Positions 6,740 through 14,591 of a DNA stretch of 17,576 nt are shown here, piece by piece. Position numbers and translations under genes: made by a program. Source of the DNA: Bacteroidales bacterium (GTDB lineage: Bacteria > Bacteroidota > Bacteroidia > Bacteroidales > UBA3824); contig JAGCNK010000003.1 in NCBI GenBank assembly GCA_017645985.1, forward strand, positions 1 to 17,576, given 5' to 3'. The notes below the pieces were generated by a model. The model made no database searches, was not told where the DNA came from, and saw only the letters and a program-made list of their open reading frames with translations. The stretch's first letter is position 1. The number at the start of each line of letters is the position of its first letter.

Positions 6740-7375
6740 ATGAAAGCGAAAGTATTTTTGATTGCTGCACTGGCAGCACTATCTTTGAGCGCAAACGCAC
6801 AAATCGAAGGCGTGGAGTTTGGCGCAGACCTCGGTCTGGGCTACATTCACGGTGCCGACAAACGTATCAACGGAAACATCGGCTGCAATTTAGGACTCAC
6901 AATGATTCAAGGTATGGCGGCAGGATGGTTCTACACTCACCTTAACACAAACTCAAAAGTTGACCATCGTTTCAACAGATACTTCGGCGACGACGAGTTT
7001 CTCTACCGTAGCAACTACACCGGACTTTATTTCAAAAAGACCTTCTTTCCTAGAAAGCTTCTCCGTTTTTCGGCATTAGTCAAGGGCGGAATCGGCGGCA
7101 CCAACTATTCTAACCACGTGGTGACCAACGGCGACGACGATGACAACGGCATAGGCACACTGCACCAAAAAGCCGACAAATGCTTTGTAACTGTGGTAGA
7201 ACCCGGAGCTCAACTTGAATTAAAAATTCGTGGCGAAGGTATTATTTTCTCACTCGGTGCCACTTACCGCAAATACGGAAACCTCAAGCTATACTGCAAC
7301 GACAAGAAAATTGCATCAGCCGACGACCTGGACGGTGTAACAGTATATTTTGGAGTAACACTCCGAACCAACTAA
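6740..7375 (+). CDS. Small outer-membrane beta-barrel protein
   Basis: A 211-residue protein. Start 6740 is chosen because it gives a clean signal peptide cut at ANA|QIEG (residue 20/21); an in-frame ATG at 6704 overlaps the upstream gene and adds a hydrophilic extension. The mature part has alternating aromatic and glycine-rich strands (for example VEFGADLGLGYIHG, GLTMIQGMAAGWFYTHL, IFSLGATYRKYG) and ends in a strand, VTVYFGVTLRTN. That pattern is typical of Bacteroidota outer-membrane barrels of the PorT/OmpW-like type. An Asp-rich loop (GDDDDNG, 131-137) probably faces outward. No specific substrate can be deduced. Its stop lies 6 bp from the stop of the convergent gene. Confidence 0.8.
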   Translation: MKAKVFLIAALAALSLSANAQIEGVEFGADLGLGYIHGADKRINGNIGCNLGLTMIQGMAAGWFYTHLNTNSKVDHRFNRYFGDDEFLYRSNYTGLYFKKTFFPRKLLRFSALVKGGIGGTNYSNHVVTNGDDDDNGIGTLHQKADKCFVTVVEPGAQLELKIRGEGIIFSLGATYRKYGNLKLYCNDKKIASADDLDGVTVYFGVTLRTN

Positions 7376-7381
7376 ACAAGA

Positions 7382-8710
7382 TTAAAAAGCATTATCCACG
7401 CGCACGGCTGCGAGTGTCATATCATCAGTAAGGTCGCGGCCGTTGCGCCATTCGGTAATAAAGGTGTCAAGATTGTTTTCCTGCTCTTCCACAGGCAGGC
7501 TGTAATTTTGGCAGAGAAAATCCACAAGATTCTGACTGTAAAGCTTTCGTCCCACAGGCAAAGCCTTGTCGCCACCAAGCTGGTCTTGGAAACCGTCGGT
7601 GTAGAGATAAACCATATCGTTGGTCTGCAGCGTGAATGTGTGCGACGAGAAATTGTCAGATTCGAGATAATACTTGCCCACCGGCATCGGGTCGCCTTTG
7701 AGCTTGATAGGCTTGCCGTCGCGAACCACAAGGGCGGTCTGGTTGGCTGTAGCGTAATACAAAGTCAGGTTTCGGAAGTCAAAGCAGCAGATAGTCATAT
7801 CCATACCGTCCTCCATAGCCGATGTGCCTACGTGGGCGTTGAAGGTGCTTTTTACAAACGCTTTCAACTTGTCGAGAACCATTCCGGGATTCTGCGCAGC
7901 CTCCTCGTCGTTGAGAGCCTCTTTCACAGCCGAAATGCCAAGCATCGAGAGGAAACCGCCGGGAATGCCGTGTCCTGTGCAGTCTGCCACCACAAAAACC
8001 TTCAAGCTTCCGCACCGTGTAGCCACATAAAAGTCGCCGCTGACAATGTTCTTGGCGCGGTAGTAGACAAAGCAGTCGCGGAACACCGAACCATAGTTGC
8101 CAGCCGAAGCCATCACTGCGTGCTGAATCTTTTCGGCGTAATGAATGCTGTTGATCATCTGGTTGTTGATGTTCTCCAGCTCGTCTTTGCTCTCGGTAAT
8201 CATATCGCACTGCACCTTGATCTTTTCGCGCTGGTCGGCAAGTTCGAGGTTGGCCTTGGCAAGCTGCTTGTTCGACTTGCGCTTGATGCGTATATGGTGA
8301 ATGATAAACACTGCGAGTATAGCTGTGAGTATCAATCCGATAACCACTGCAATCATAATAATGCGGATGCGTTTCAACGCCATCTCGTGCATCATTTTCA
8401 TTTTTGCTTTTTCCTGCTCCTGAAAAGCGTCCTGTTCAAGATCCGCCTGGCGTTTTTTCCTTATGGTGAGTTCCTGCATCGACGCCTCGGTAAACATCTG
8501 CTCCTGGTTGATTATGTATTCGTTGTACATAGAATCAGCCATACGATAGTTGCCTTGTTTTTCGTAAGCGGCGGATTGCTGCAGGTAAAACTGAGTCAAA
8601 GAATCGTTCTGATTTGGAGACGACGCAGCGGTAGTGTCGGAGGCGAAAACATCGCATCTGAACACCATCAAGGCAGCAACCAAAGTCAATATGTATAAAA
8701 TACGTCTCAT
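7382..8710 (-). CDS. Membrane-anchored SpoIIE/PP2C-type serine phosphatase (shorter copy)
   Basis: A 442-residue protein with a signal sequence (1-23), a short periplasmic helical region (34-110, TPR-like), and one membrane helix (115-138). A coiled coil (145-195) leads into a SpoIIE-type PPM phosphatase domain (about 205-440). The metal-binding acidic residues are in place: Asp226 (SGDFY), Asp243 (ADCTGHG), Asp372 (TDG) and Asp429/430 (TDDM). It should remove phosphate from Ser/Thr of a cytoplasmic partner, probably an anti-sigma antagonist-type protein, under control of the periplasmic part. It overlaps the upstream phosphatase gene by ATGA (8707-8710), implying translational coupling. Its catalytic domain is clearly paralogous to that of its neighbour. 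The natural substrate is unknown. Confidence 0.9.
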   Translation of the reverse strand: MRRILYILTLVAALMVFRCDVFASDTTAASSPNQNDSLTQFYLQQSAAYEKQGNYRMADSMYNEYIINQEQMFTEASMQELTIRKKRQADLEQDAFQEQEKAKMKMMHEMALKRIRIIMIAVVIGLILTAILAVFIIHHIRIKRKSNKQLAKANLELADQREKIKVQCDMITESKDELENINNQMINSIHYAEKIQHAVMASAGNYGSVFRDCFVYYRAKNIVSGDFYVATRCGSLKVFVVADCTGHGIPGGFLSMLGISAVKEALNDEEAAQNPGMVLDKLKAFVKSTFNAHVGTSAMEDGMDMTICCFDFRNLTLYYATANQTALVVRDGKPIKLKGDPMPVGKYYLESDNFSSHTFTLQTNDMVYLYTDGFQDQLGGDKALPVGRKLYSQNLVDFLCQNYSLPVEEQENNLDTFITEWRNGRDLTDDMTLAAVRVDNAF

Positions 8711-10947
8711 ACCTTTATACCTATCAGCAACATATCATCGGTCTGTTCGCAGTCGCCGCGCCATCCGCCGACAAATTGGTTAAACTTATCAGCCTGAGCA
8801 TCAATCGACTGAGATGATATTTCGATTAAATACTGTTCTAAATTTACACGTTGCAGACGTTTCACCTTGCCGTTCTGGTTACGTCCTCCAATCTGGTCGT
8901 AAACGCCGTCGGAAAAAAGGTAGACCATATCGCCCTCTGACACCTTGTACTCCGATGTGGTAAACAAGCTTGCCTCATCATGAAATTTGCCCACAGGAAT
9001 AGAGTCGCCCACCAGTTTGGTAACTTCTCCATTGCTGACAATGACAGCGGGCTGGTTAGCCGAGGCGAAACGTACAACGCCGCCTTCGGGAGCAAACGAG
9101 CAGATAGTCATATCCATTCCGTCAGACATAGTCAGATGGGTCTCCTGCGACGAGAGCGAGCGGGTGACAAAATCCTTCATCTTGCCGAGCACAACGCCAG
9201 GATTGTGAGCGTCTTCTTTGGTAAGAAGGAACTCTTTGAGTCCGAATATGCCGAGCATCGACAAGAATCCACCAGGAATGCCGTGACCAGTGCAGTCGGC
9301 AAGCACCACCACGCGGTAGCCCTCGATCTGGACAATGTAATAAAAGTCGCCGCTGACCACGCTCTTGGGACAGAAAAATACAAACGACTGTGGAAACATA
9401 GCCCGCATCTCACTCTCCGACGGAATAGCCGCCACCTGGATACGCTTGGCATAGTTTACACTCGACATTATGCGGCGGTTTACCTTTTCGAGACTTGCGG
9501 TCTGATATGCAAGCACGTCGCGCTGCACCTCGATCTCCTCACGCTGCTGCGAGAGAAGGGAATTTTTAACATAAAGTAGTCCGTTGGTTCGTCGCCTCAT
9601 AGTAAACGAACGCACAAGAAACGCCACCACAGTCATAAGCAAAAGCAGTCCCGCTATGGTGAAATAGAGGATAATCTGCGAATGACGGTTTTCGAGATTG
9701 TTTTTCAACTCGATATTCTGACGCTCAATCTCGTCTAATTTTTTGCGCTGTTTGGCGTATGTGAGGGCACGGAAGTCTGACATATCGTCAGAAACGGCGT
9801 CGCCATGCACCAAGAGCAGACATTCCACCATCTTTTTGCTGTATTCGATAGCCTCGCGATGGTTGCCCAGCGCATGGTAGCAAGCGGCAACTGTCCGATA
9901 GTAGGTCTGCTTGTACAGCAGGTGGATAGAGTCTTCCATAAAAGGCTCGCACTCCTTGATAGCTTTGAGCGCCTCCTTGGGACGGTTTTTCAACAAAAGA
10001 TAGTTGGCATACTGTCCCTGCAAAGAGATATAGTCGAGCACACCGTTATCCTTGTACCATTTGCTGCATTTCTGATAGTAGTAGTAACTGGTGTCGGAAT
10101 AAGCCTGGTTGCCGGTAAGCGAAGCCAAGCGCATGTACAAATCATTGGCCGACAAGAATGTGTTGAAATAAGAGCTCAACAAGTTGTTAGGCACATTGAT
10201 AGTGTCGTAAACCGAGATAGCCTTTTTCAAGCAGTCGACCGAGCGGAGCAGGTTTGAAAGACTGTCGACAGGAGAGTTGACAAAAGTTCTGCTGCGGAGA
10301 TAGTACGCGCTGGCGATATGATACGAGAAATTGTGCCTACGGCTTACAGCCTCAAGCGAGTCGATAAAATCATTGCTCAGTTCGGTAAAACGGCGGTCGA
10401 GCGAAAGAATAGCCAACCGCTGATAGATAAAGCATTGAAACACAGAGTTGTTGTTGGCCACAGCAAGGTCGAGCGCATCGTTCTGACAGGAGAGGCTGCT
10501 GTCGAGCCTGTTGATGTCGTCGTAGCACACAGCCAACGAGTTGAGGATATACATCTTGCTGTTGGCAAACTTAACGTCGTCGCCACAGAGCGCAAGAGCC
10601 GAATGTGCCACATTGATAGCCTCGCGCGACTTGCCCGACATCTGGTACGCCCACATGATGCAGTTGTAGGCAAACACCCTTGAAATAGAGTCAGACTCAG
10701 GATAATTCTGCACCGCAAGCCAGCCGTATTTTACCACAATGTCGGCGGTGTTGCAAGTGCGGGCAATCTCATGGTAGAGACGCGCCTTCGAGCTGTCGGG
10801 CATCTGCGGTGTAATCAAGGCAAGAATGCTGTCGACAAACTCCTTGTCCGACGATACTGCCGACGCTGACATAGGACAACACCAAAGGCACACCACTGCT
10901 AAGGCGGCGGCAACAAGGTGTCTGATATGTCTGCGGCAACAATTCAT
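8707..10947 (-). CDS. TPR-sensor SpoIIE/PP2C-type serine phosphatase (longer copy)
   Basis: A 746-residue protein with a signal sequence (1-30), then a long helical repeat region (about 35-400) with TPR spacing (for example SLAVCYDDINRLDSSLSCQNDALDLA, and ACYHALGNHREAIEYSKKMV near 354-374), expected in the periplasm. A membrane helix (424-446) and a coiled coil (455-500) connect it to a SpoIIE-type phosphatase domain (about 510-746). Metal ligands are present: Asp534 (SGDFY), Asp551 (ADCTGHG), Asp680 (SDG) and Asp737/738 (TDDM). This architecture is common in Bacteroidota signalling. It lies 36 bp after the arginine decarboxylase gene with no clear promoter, and it overlaps the second phosphatase by 4 bp. 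The signal sensed and the target are unknown. Confidence 0.9.
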   Translation of the reverse strand: MNCCRRHIRHLVAAALAVVCLWCCPMSASAVSSDKEFVDSILALITPQMPDSSKARLYHEIARTCNTADIVVKYGWLAVQNYPESDSISRVFAYNCIMWAYQMSGKSREAINVAHSALALCGDDVKFANSKMYILNSLAVCYDDINRLDSSLSCQNDALDLAVANNNSVFQCFIYQRLAILSLDRRFTELSNDFIDSLEAVSRRHNFSYHIASAYYLRSRTFVNSPVDSLSNLLRSVDCLKKAISVYDTINVPNNLLSSYFNTFLSANDLYMRLASLTGNQAYSDTSYYYYQKCSKWYKDNGVLDYISLQGQYANYLLLKNRPKEALKAIKECEPFMEDSIHLLYKQTYYRTVAACYHALGNHREAIEYSKKMVECLLLVHGDAVSDDMSDFRALTYAKQRKKLDEIERQNIELKNNLENRHSQIILYFTIAGLLLLMTVVAFLVRSFTMRRRTNGLLYVKNSLLSQQREEIEVQRDVLAYQTASLEKVNRRIMSSVNYAKRIQVAAIPSESEMRAMFPQSFVFFCPKSVVSGDFYYIVQIEGYRVVVLADCTGHGIPGGFLSMLGIFGLKEFLLTKEDAHNPGVVLGKMKDFVTRSLSSQETHLTMSDGMDMTICSFAPEGGVVRFASANQPAVIVSNGEVTKLVGDSIPVGKFHDEASLFTTSEYKVSEGDMVYLFSDGVYDQIGGRNQNGKVKRLQRVNLEQYLIEISSQSIDAQADKFNQFVGGWRGDCEQTDDMLLIGIKV

Positions 10948-10983
10948 AATTTAAAATTCAATCTGCAATTATAACAAATTTTT

Positions 10984-12432
10984 TTAAGAATTCGACAATT
11001 TTTGAATAATTGGATTTTGTTCGGGGTGACTATATCCGAGAATGTGGAACATTTCGTCCACAGTCTGCTCGTTGCGGTAGCAGTAGTCAACAAAATTGCC
11101 AGTGGCGTCGCGGTAAATCACAATATGTTTTGGCGACGGAATAAGGCAGTGCTTGATGCCGCCGTAGCCCGCGATAGCGTCCTGATATGCTCCCGAATGG
11201 AAAAATCCAAGATAGAGCGGCTCTTTTTCGTCGGGACTGAACTTGGGCAGAATCACGTGCTGGTTCATATCCTCCGAGTTGTAATAGTCGCTGTGGTCGC
11301 AGCTGATACCGCCGATGTTGGCACGAGTGCCTTCGTGGTCCCACTTGTTGATAGGCAGAAGGATAAAACGCTCGTTGATGCTCCATGCGTCGGGAATGGT
11401 GTTCATAAGGCTGTTGTCCACAATGTACCAGAGCTCGGCGTCGTTCTGCTGTTTCTGGTCGAGCACCTTGAGGATGATAGCTCCGCTCTCGCCCACGGTG
11501 TATTTGCCAAACTCGGTAACGATGCCTGGGTCGTCGACATTCTCATTAACACATATATCCTTGATATTCTTTACAATCTCGCGAATCATATACTCGTAAT
11601 CGTAGTCGAAACCAAGCTGGTTGCGAATCGGGAAACCTCCGCCAAGGTCGAGGCTGTTGAGTCCCGGACACAGTTTTTTCAATTCGGTATAAAGCTTCAC
11701 AGCCTTTTGAAACTCGCCCCAGTAGTACACATTGTCCTTGATTCCGCTGTCAACGAAGAAATGCAGCATCTCGAGGTCGATATTCTTGTTTGGCTCAATG
11801 TAGTTTTTGTAAAACGAGCAAATTTCCGACGCCCTCATACCAAGGCGCGAAGTATAGTAAGCCGAGTTGGTGTCCTCGTCCACAGCCATACGTATGCCCA
11901 CCTTGATTTTGTGCTCGCCGCAGCAGTCGAGAATCTTTTTCAGCTCGCGCACGCCGCTGTCGAGAACGATTATGGAGTTTTCAAACCCGTCTTTCTGAAG
12001 CTCAACTATCTTTTCGATATACTCGTCGGTTTTAAAACCGTTGTGAATAATCTTTATCTTCTTATCAATCTGACCGTTATTGTACAGGCAGCGGATAAGG
12101 TCGATGTCAAACGACGACGAAGTCTCCAGCTGCACGTTGTATTTCAACGCCTCGCTCACCACGTGGTAAAAGTGGCAGCACTTGGTACAATAGCAGTATT
12201 CGTAGCTTCCATTGTAGTTGTTGGCCTTGATAGCACGGTTAAACAGGTTTCGCGCACGTTTGATCTGCTCGCCAATACGAGGCAGATACATCAAACGGAG
12301 AGGTGTGCCGTATTTCTCAATCAAATACTTAATCGAGACACCGTGGAAGGTGAGATAACCGTCCTGAAGGTCGAACCCGTCCTGCGGAAAGTAGTAGGTC
12401 TGCTCTATAAGGTCGAAATATGTGTTCTTCAT
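10984..12432 (-). CDS. speA: Short Bacteroidetes-type arginine decarboxylase (fold III PLP enzyme)
   Basis: A 482-residue PLP enzyme of the alanine-racemase/ornithine-DAP-arginine decarboxylase fold, expected to convert arginine to agmatine and CO2 for polyamine synthesis. Lys84 (YCTK) is the Schiff-base lysine. A Gly-rich phosphate loop lies at LDLGGGF (261-267) and Glu307 (TEFG) should contact the pyridine ring. The C-terminal barrel supplies the catalytic Cys378 (GGISCDHSDYY) and Tyr416 (SGAYQDAIAGYGG). At 482 residues it is shorter than E. coli SpeA (about 650) and matches the compact form I recall from Bacteroidota annotated as arginine decarboxylase. Substrate could instead be another basic amino acid. 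Four Cys (80, 82, 85, 86) flank Lys84. It starts 21 bp after recG, so it is likely in the same unit. Confidence 0.8.
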   Translation of the reverse strand: MKNTYFDLIEQTYYFPQDGFDLQDGYLTFHGVSIKYLIEKYGTPLRLMYLPRIGEQIKRARNLFNRAIKANNYNGSYEYCYCTKCCHFYHVVSEALKYNVQLETSSSFDIDLIRCLYNNGQIDKKIKIIHNGFKTDEYIEKIVELQKDGFENSIIVLDSGVRELKKILDCCGEHKIKVGIRMAVDEDTNSAYYTSRLGMRASEICSFYKNYIEPNKNIDLEMLHFFVDSGIKDNVYYWGEFQKAVKLYTELKKLCPGLNSLDLGGGFPIRNQLGFDYDYEYMIREIVKNIKDICVNENVDDPGIVTEFGKYTVGESGAIILKVLDQKQQNDAELWYIVDNSLMNTIPDAWSINERFILLPINKWDHEGTRANIGGISCDHSDYYNSEDMNQHVILPKFSPDEKEPLYLGFFHSGAYQDAIAGYGGIKHCLIPSPKHIVIYRDATGNFVDYCYRNEQTVDEMFHILGYSHPEQNPIIQKLSNS

Positions 12433-12453
12433 TTTATACCGATTTGTTATATA

Positions 12454-14550
12454 TTACGAAATTCTGCTCCAATTGTCATCTTTGCTGAATAATTTATTTT
12501 GTCTAATTTTAATTACCGAATTTTGAGGCAGTTGCAGCGACGGATCAGCCGAAAGCACATCCGAAGCCGCTCCACGTGCCGCCATAAGCACCTGACCGTC
12601 GCGGGCAAGGTCGGCAATCCGCAACTGCATGGGAGTGCCGCTCTGCTGCGTGCCGTCCATATCGCCCGGACCCCGCATTTTGAGGTCCTCCTCCGATATC
12701 ACAAAGCCGTCGGTGGTGCGGCACATTATGTCGATTCGCTTTTTGGCGTCGGACGAAAGCTTGTAGTCGGTCATCAGTATGCAGTAGCTCTGGTCGCCTC
12801 CACGCCCTACCCTGCCGCGCAACTGGTGCAACGCCGACAGTCCGAACTTTTCGGCGCTCTCAATCACCATTGTGGTGGCGTTTGGCACGTTAACACCCAC
12901 CTCTATCACGGTGGTGGCCACCATTATCTGAGTTATTCCCTTGGCAAACAGCTGCATAGCCTTATCCTTCTCCTCTGGTTTCATACGTCCGTGAACCACG
13001 CTCACAGCATACTGCGGCGGCGGAAAAGCACGGCATATCGACTCGTATCCGTCGGTAAGGTCTTTGTAATCAAGGTTTTTAGATTCCTCAATCAACGGAT
13101 ACACCACATAAATCTGGTGTCCCTCGGCAATGCGGTCGCGCATAAACTTGAACACCATAAGGCGTTGCGAATCAAACGAATGCGTAGTTTTCACAGGCTT
13201 ACGTCCCGGAGGCATTTCGTCTATTACCGACACGTCTAAATCGCCGTAGAGGGTCATAGAGAGTGTTCGGGGAATGGGCGTAGCCGTCATAACAATGATA
13301 TGCGGAGGGGTGATGTTCTTGTGATAAAGCTTGGCACGCTGAGCCACGCCAAAACGGTGCTGCTCGTCGATAATGGCGAGACCAAGGTTTTGAAACTTCA
13401 CATCGTCTTCGATAAGTGCATGTGTGCCGATGAGTATGTTCAATACGCCTGTTTGCAGATCCTCGTGAATCTGGCGGCGGGCCTTTGTGGAAGTGCTACC
13501 AGTAAGCAGCGACACCGTTACCGGCATATCGCCAAGCAGCTGTGTGATAGTGGCAAAGTGCTGAGTGGCAAGTATCTCGGTGGGAGCCATCAGGCAGGCT
13601 TGGAAACCGTTGTCTAAGGCTATGAGCATGCACATCAGCGCCACAAGGGTTTTGCCGCTGCCCACGTCGCCTTGCAACAGACGGTTGCACTGGCGTCCCG
13701 ACAAGAAATCGGCTCTAATTTCCTTAACCACACGTTTTTGCGCACCTGTAAGGCTGAAAGGCAGATGATTATTATAAAAGGTGTTGAATATTTCTCCCAC
13801 ATTGTTGAACACAAAGCCGTGACTTTTTTGGTTCTTGGCCGACTTGATAGAGAGAATATTCAGCTGGATATAAAACAGTTCCTCAAATTTAAGTCTGAAC
13901 CGCGCCTTGGCAAGCGTCTCCTCGTTTTTGGGGAAATGGATATTACGGAGCGCGTCGGTAAGCGGCATCAGGTTATATTTTTGTATAATATACTGGGGCA
14001 ACGATTCGGGAAAAGCCGAAGTAACCTTGCTCCACAAAGTCTGCTGAAGTTTTTGTATAGCCCGGCTGTTGAGCTTGCTGTTTTTGAGAGTCTCGTTGGT
14101 GCTGTACTGCGGATAAAACTGCGAAGTAACGCTCTTTTCGGCCTTCAGCGGATCCTCAATTTCGGGATGTGCAATCGACCATCCCTGATAAAAGTTGGGT
14201 TTGCCAAAAATGATGTACTCCTTGCCCGGCACAATGCTCTTCTGAATCCAGTCGATGCCCTTGAACCAAACAAGCTCTATCCTACCCGCGCTGTCGGTAA
14301 AGGTGGCGGTGAGATGCTCCTTGTACTTAACGCCCTGTTTTCTGAAATTAGAAATCACGCCCTTGAGCTGCACGGCTATCTCGTCGCTGCGAATTTCGGC
14401 AGTGGTATAAAAGCGGCTGCGGTCGATATACTTATATGGAAAATAGTATACGAGGTCTTCAAAAGTATTGATGTTCAATTCTTTTGCAAGACTCTCCGCT
14501 TTGGCGGCTCCTACCCCAGGCAGGTATTTGATGTCGGTATCAAGTTGCAA
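12454..14550 (-). CDS. recG: ATP-dependent DNA helicase RecG
   Basis: A 698-residue branch-migration helicase that reverses stalled forks and processes recombination intermediates; E. coli RecG has 693. An N-terminal wedge/OB domain (about 1-240, starting DIKYLPGVGAAKAESLAKEL) precedes Walker A GDVGSGKT (294-301), the RecG-specific DEQHRFG (395-401), motif III TATPIPRTL (422-430) and motif VI QLRGRVGRG (576-584). The helical-hairpin signature DLKMRGPGDMDGTQQSG is at 622-638. The start codon must be TTG at 14550: an in-frame TAG lies two codons upstream and no ATG occurs before conserved sequence. A -7 element lies at 14591-14584. It is complete, with no frameshift seen. Confidence 0.95.
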   Translation of the reverse strand: MQLDTDIKYLPGVGAAKAESLAKELNINTFEDLVYYFPYKYIDRSRFYTTAEIRSDEIAVQLKGVISNFRKQGVKYKEHLTATFTDSAGRIELVWFKGIDWIQKSIVPGKEYIIFGKPNFYQGWSIAHPEIEDPLKAEKSVTSQFYPQYSTNETLKNSKLNSRAIQKLQQTLWSKVTSAFPESLPQYIIQKYNLMPLTDALRNIHFPKNEETLAKARFRLKFEELFYIQLNILSIKSAKNQKSHGFVFNNVGEIFNTFYNNHLPFSLTGAQKRVVKEIRADFLSGRQCNRLLQGDVGSGKTLVALMCMLIALDNGFQACLMAPTEILATQHFATITQLLGDMPVTVSLLTGSTSTKARRQIHEDLQTGVLNILIGTHALIEDDVKFQNLGLAIIDEQHRFGVAQRAKLYHKNITPPHIIVMTATPIPRTLSMTLYGDLDVSVIDEMPPGRKPVKTTHSFDSQRLMVFKFMRDRIAEGHQIYVVYPLIEESKNLDYKDLTDGYESICRAFPPPQYAVSVVHGRMKPEEKDKAMQLFAKGITQIMVATTVIEVGVNVPNATTMVIESAEKFGLSALHQLRGRVGRGGDQSYCILMTDYKLSSDAKKRIDIMCRTTDGFVISEEDLKMRGPGDMDGTQQSGTPMQLRIADLARDGQVLMAARGAASDVLSADPSLQLPQNSVIKIRQNKLFSKDDNWSRIS

Positions 14551-14583
14551 TTGCTATCAATTTGTAGGTTTAAAACTCCATTA

Positions 14584-14591
14584 CAAAAGTA
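14584..14591 (-). promoter_or_regulatory. Candidate -7 element of a recG promoter
   Basis: TACTTTTG on the minus strand matches TAnnTTTG exactly. It ends 33 bases before the TTG start and begins directly after the MerR stop codon. No good -33 TTTG is found at the proper distance, so this is a moderate call. Confidence 0.4.

Noticed and set aside
7382..10947. Phosphatase pair considered as a complete partner-switching module or defence system
   Set aside because: No anti-sigma kinase, STAS antagonist, nuclease or other effector is encoded nearby; only the phosphatase half of such a system is visible.
10948..10983. TATAATTG-like box before the longer phosphatase gene
   Set aside because: It has a mismatch in the core, no -33 element at the right distance, and the 36-bp gap is simply AT-rich; co-transcription from upstream is the simpler reading.
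11002..12492. Long plus-strand open frame (about 496 codons) opposite the arginine decarboxylase gene
   Set aside because: Its translation is Val/His/Leu-rich with no domain, and it mirrors the third-position bias of the well-supported minus-strand gene. Similar shadows lie opposite the phosphatases (7508-8698), recG (13672-14619) and the Wzc-type gene (167-907).
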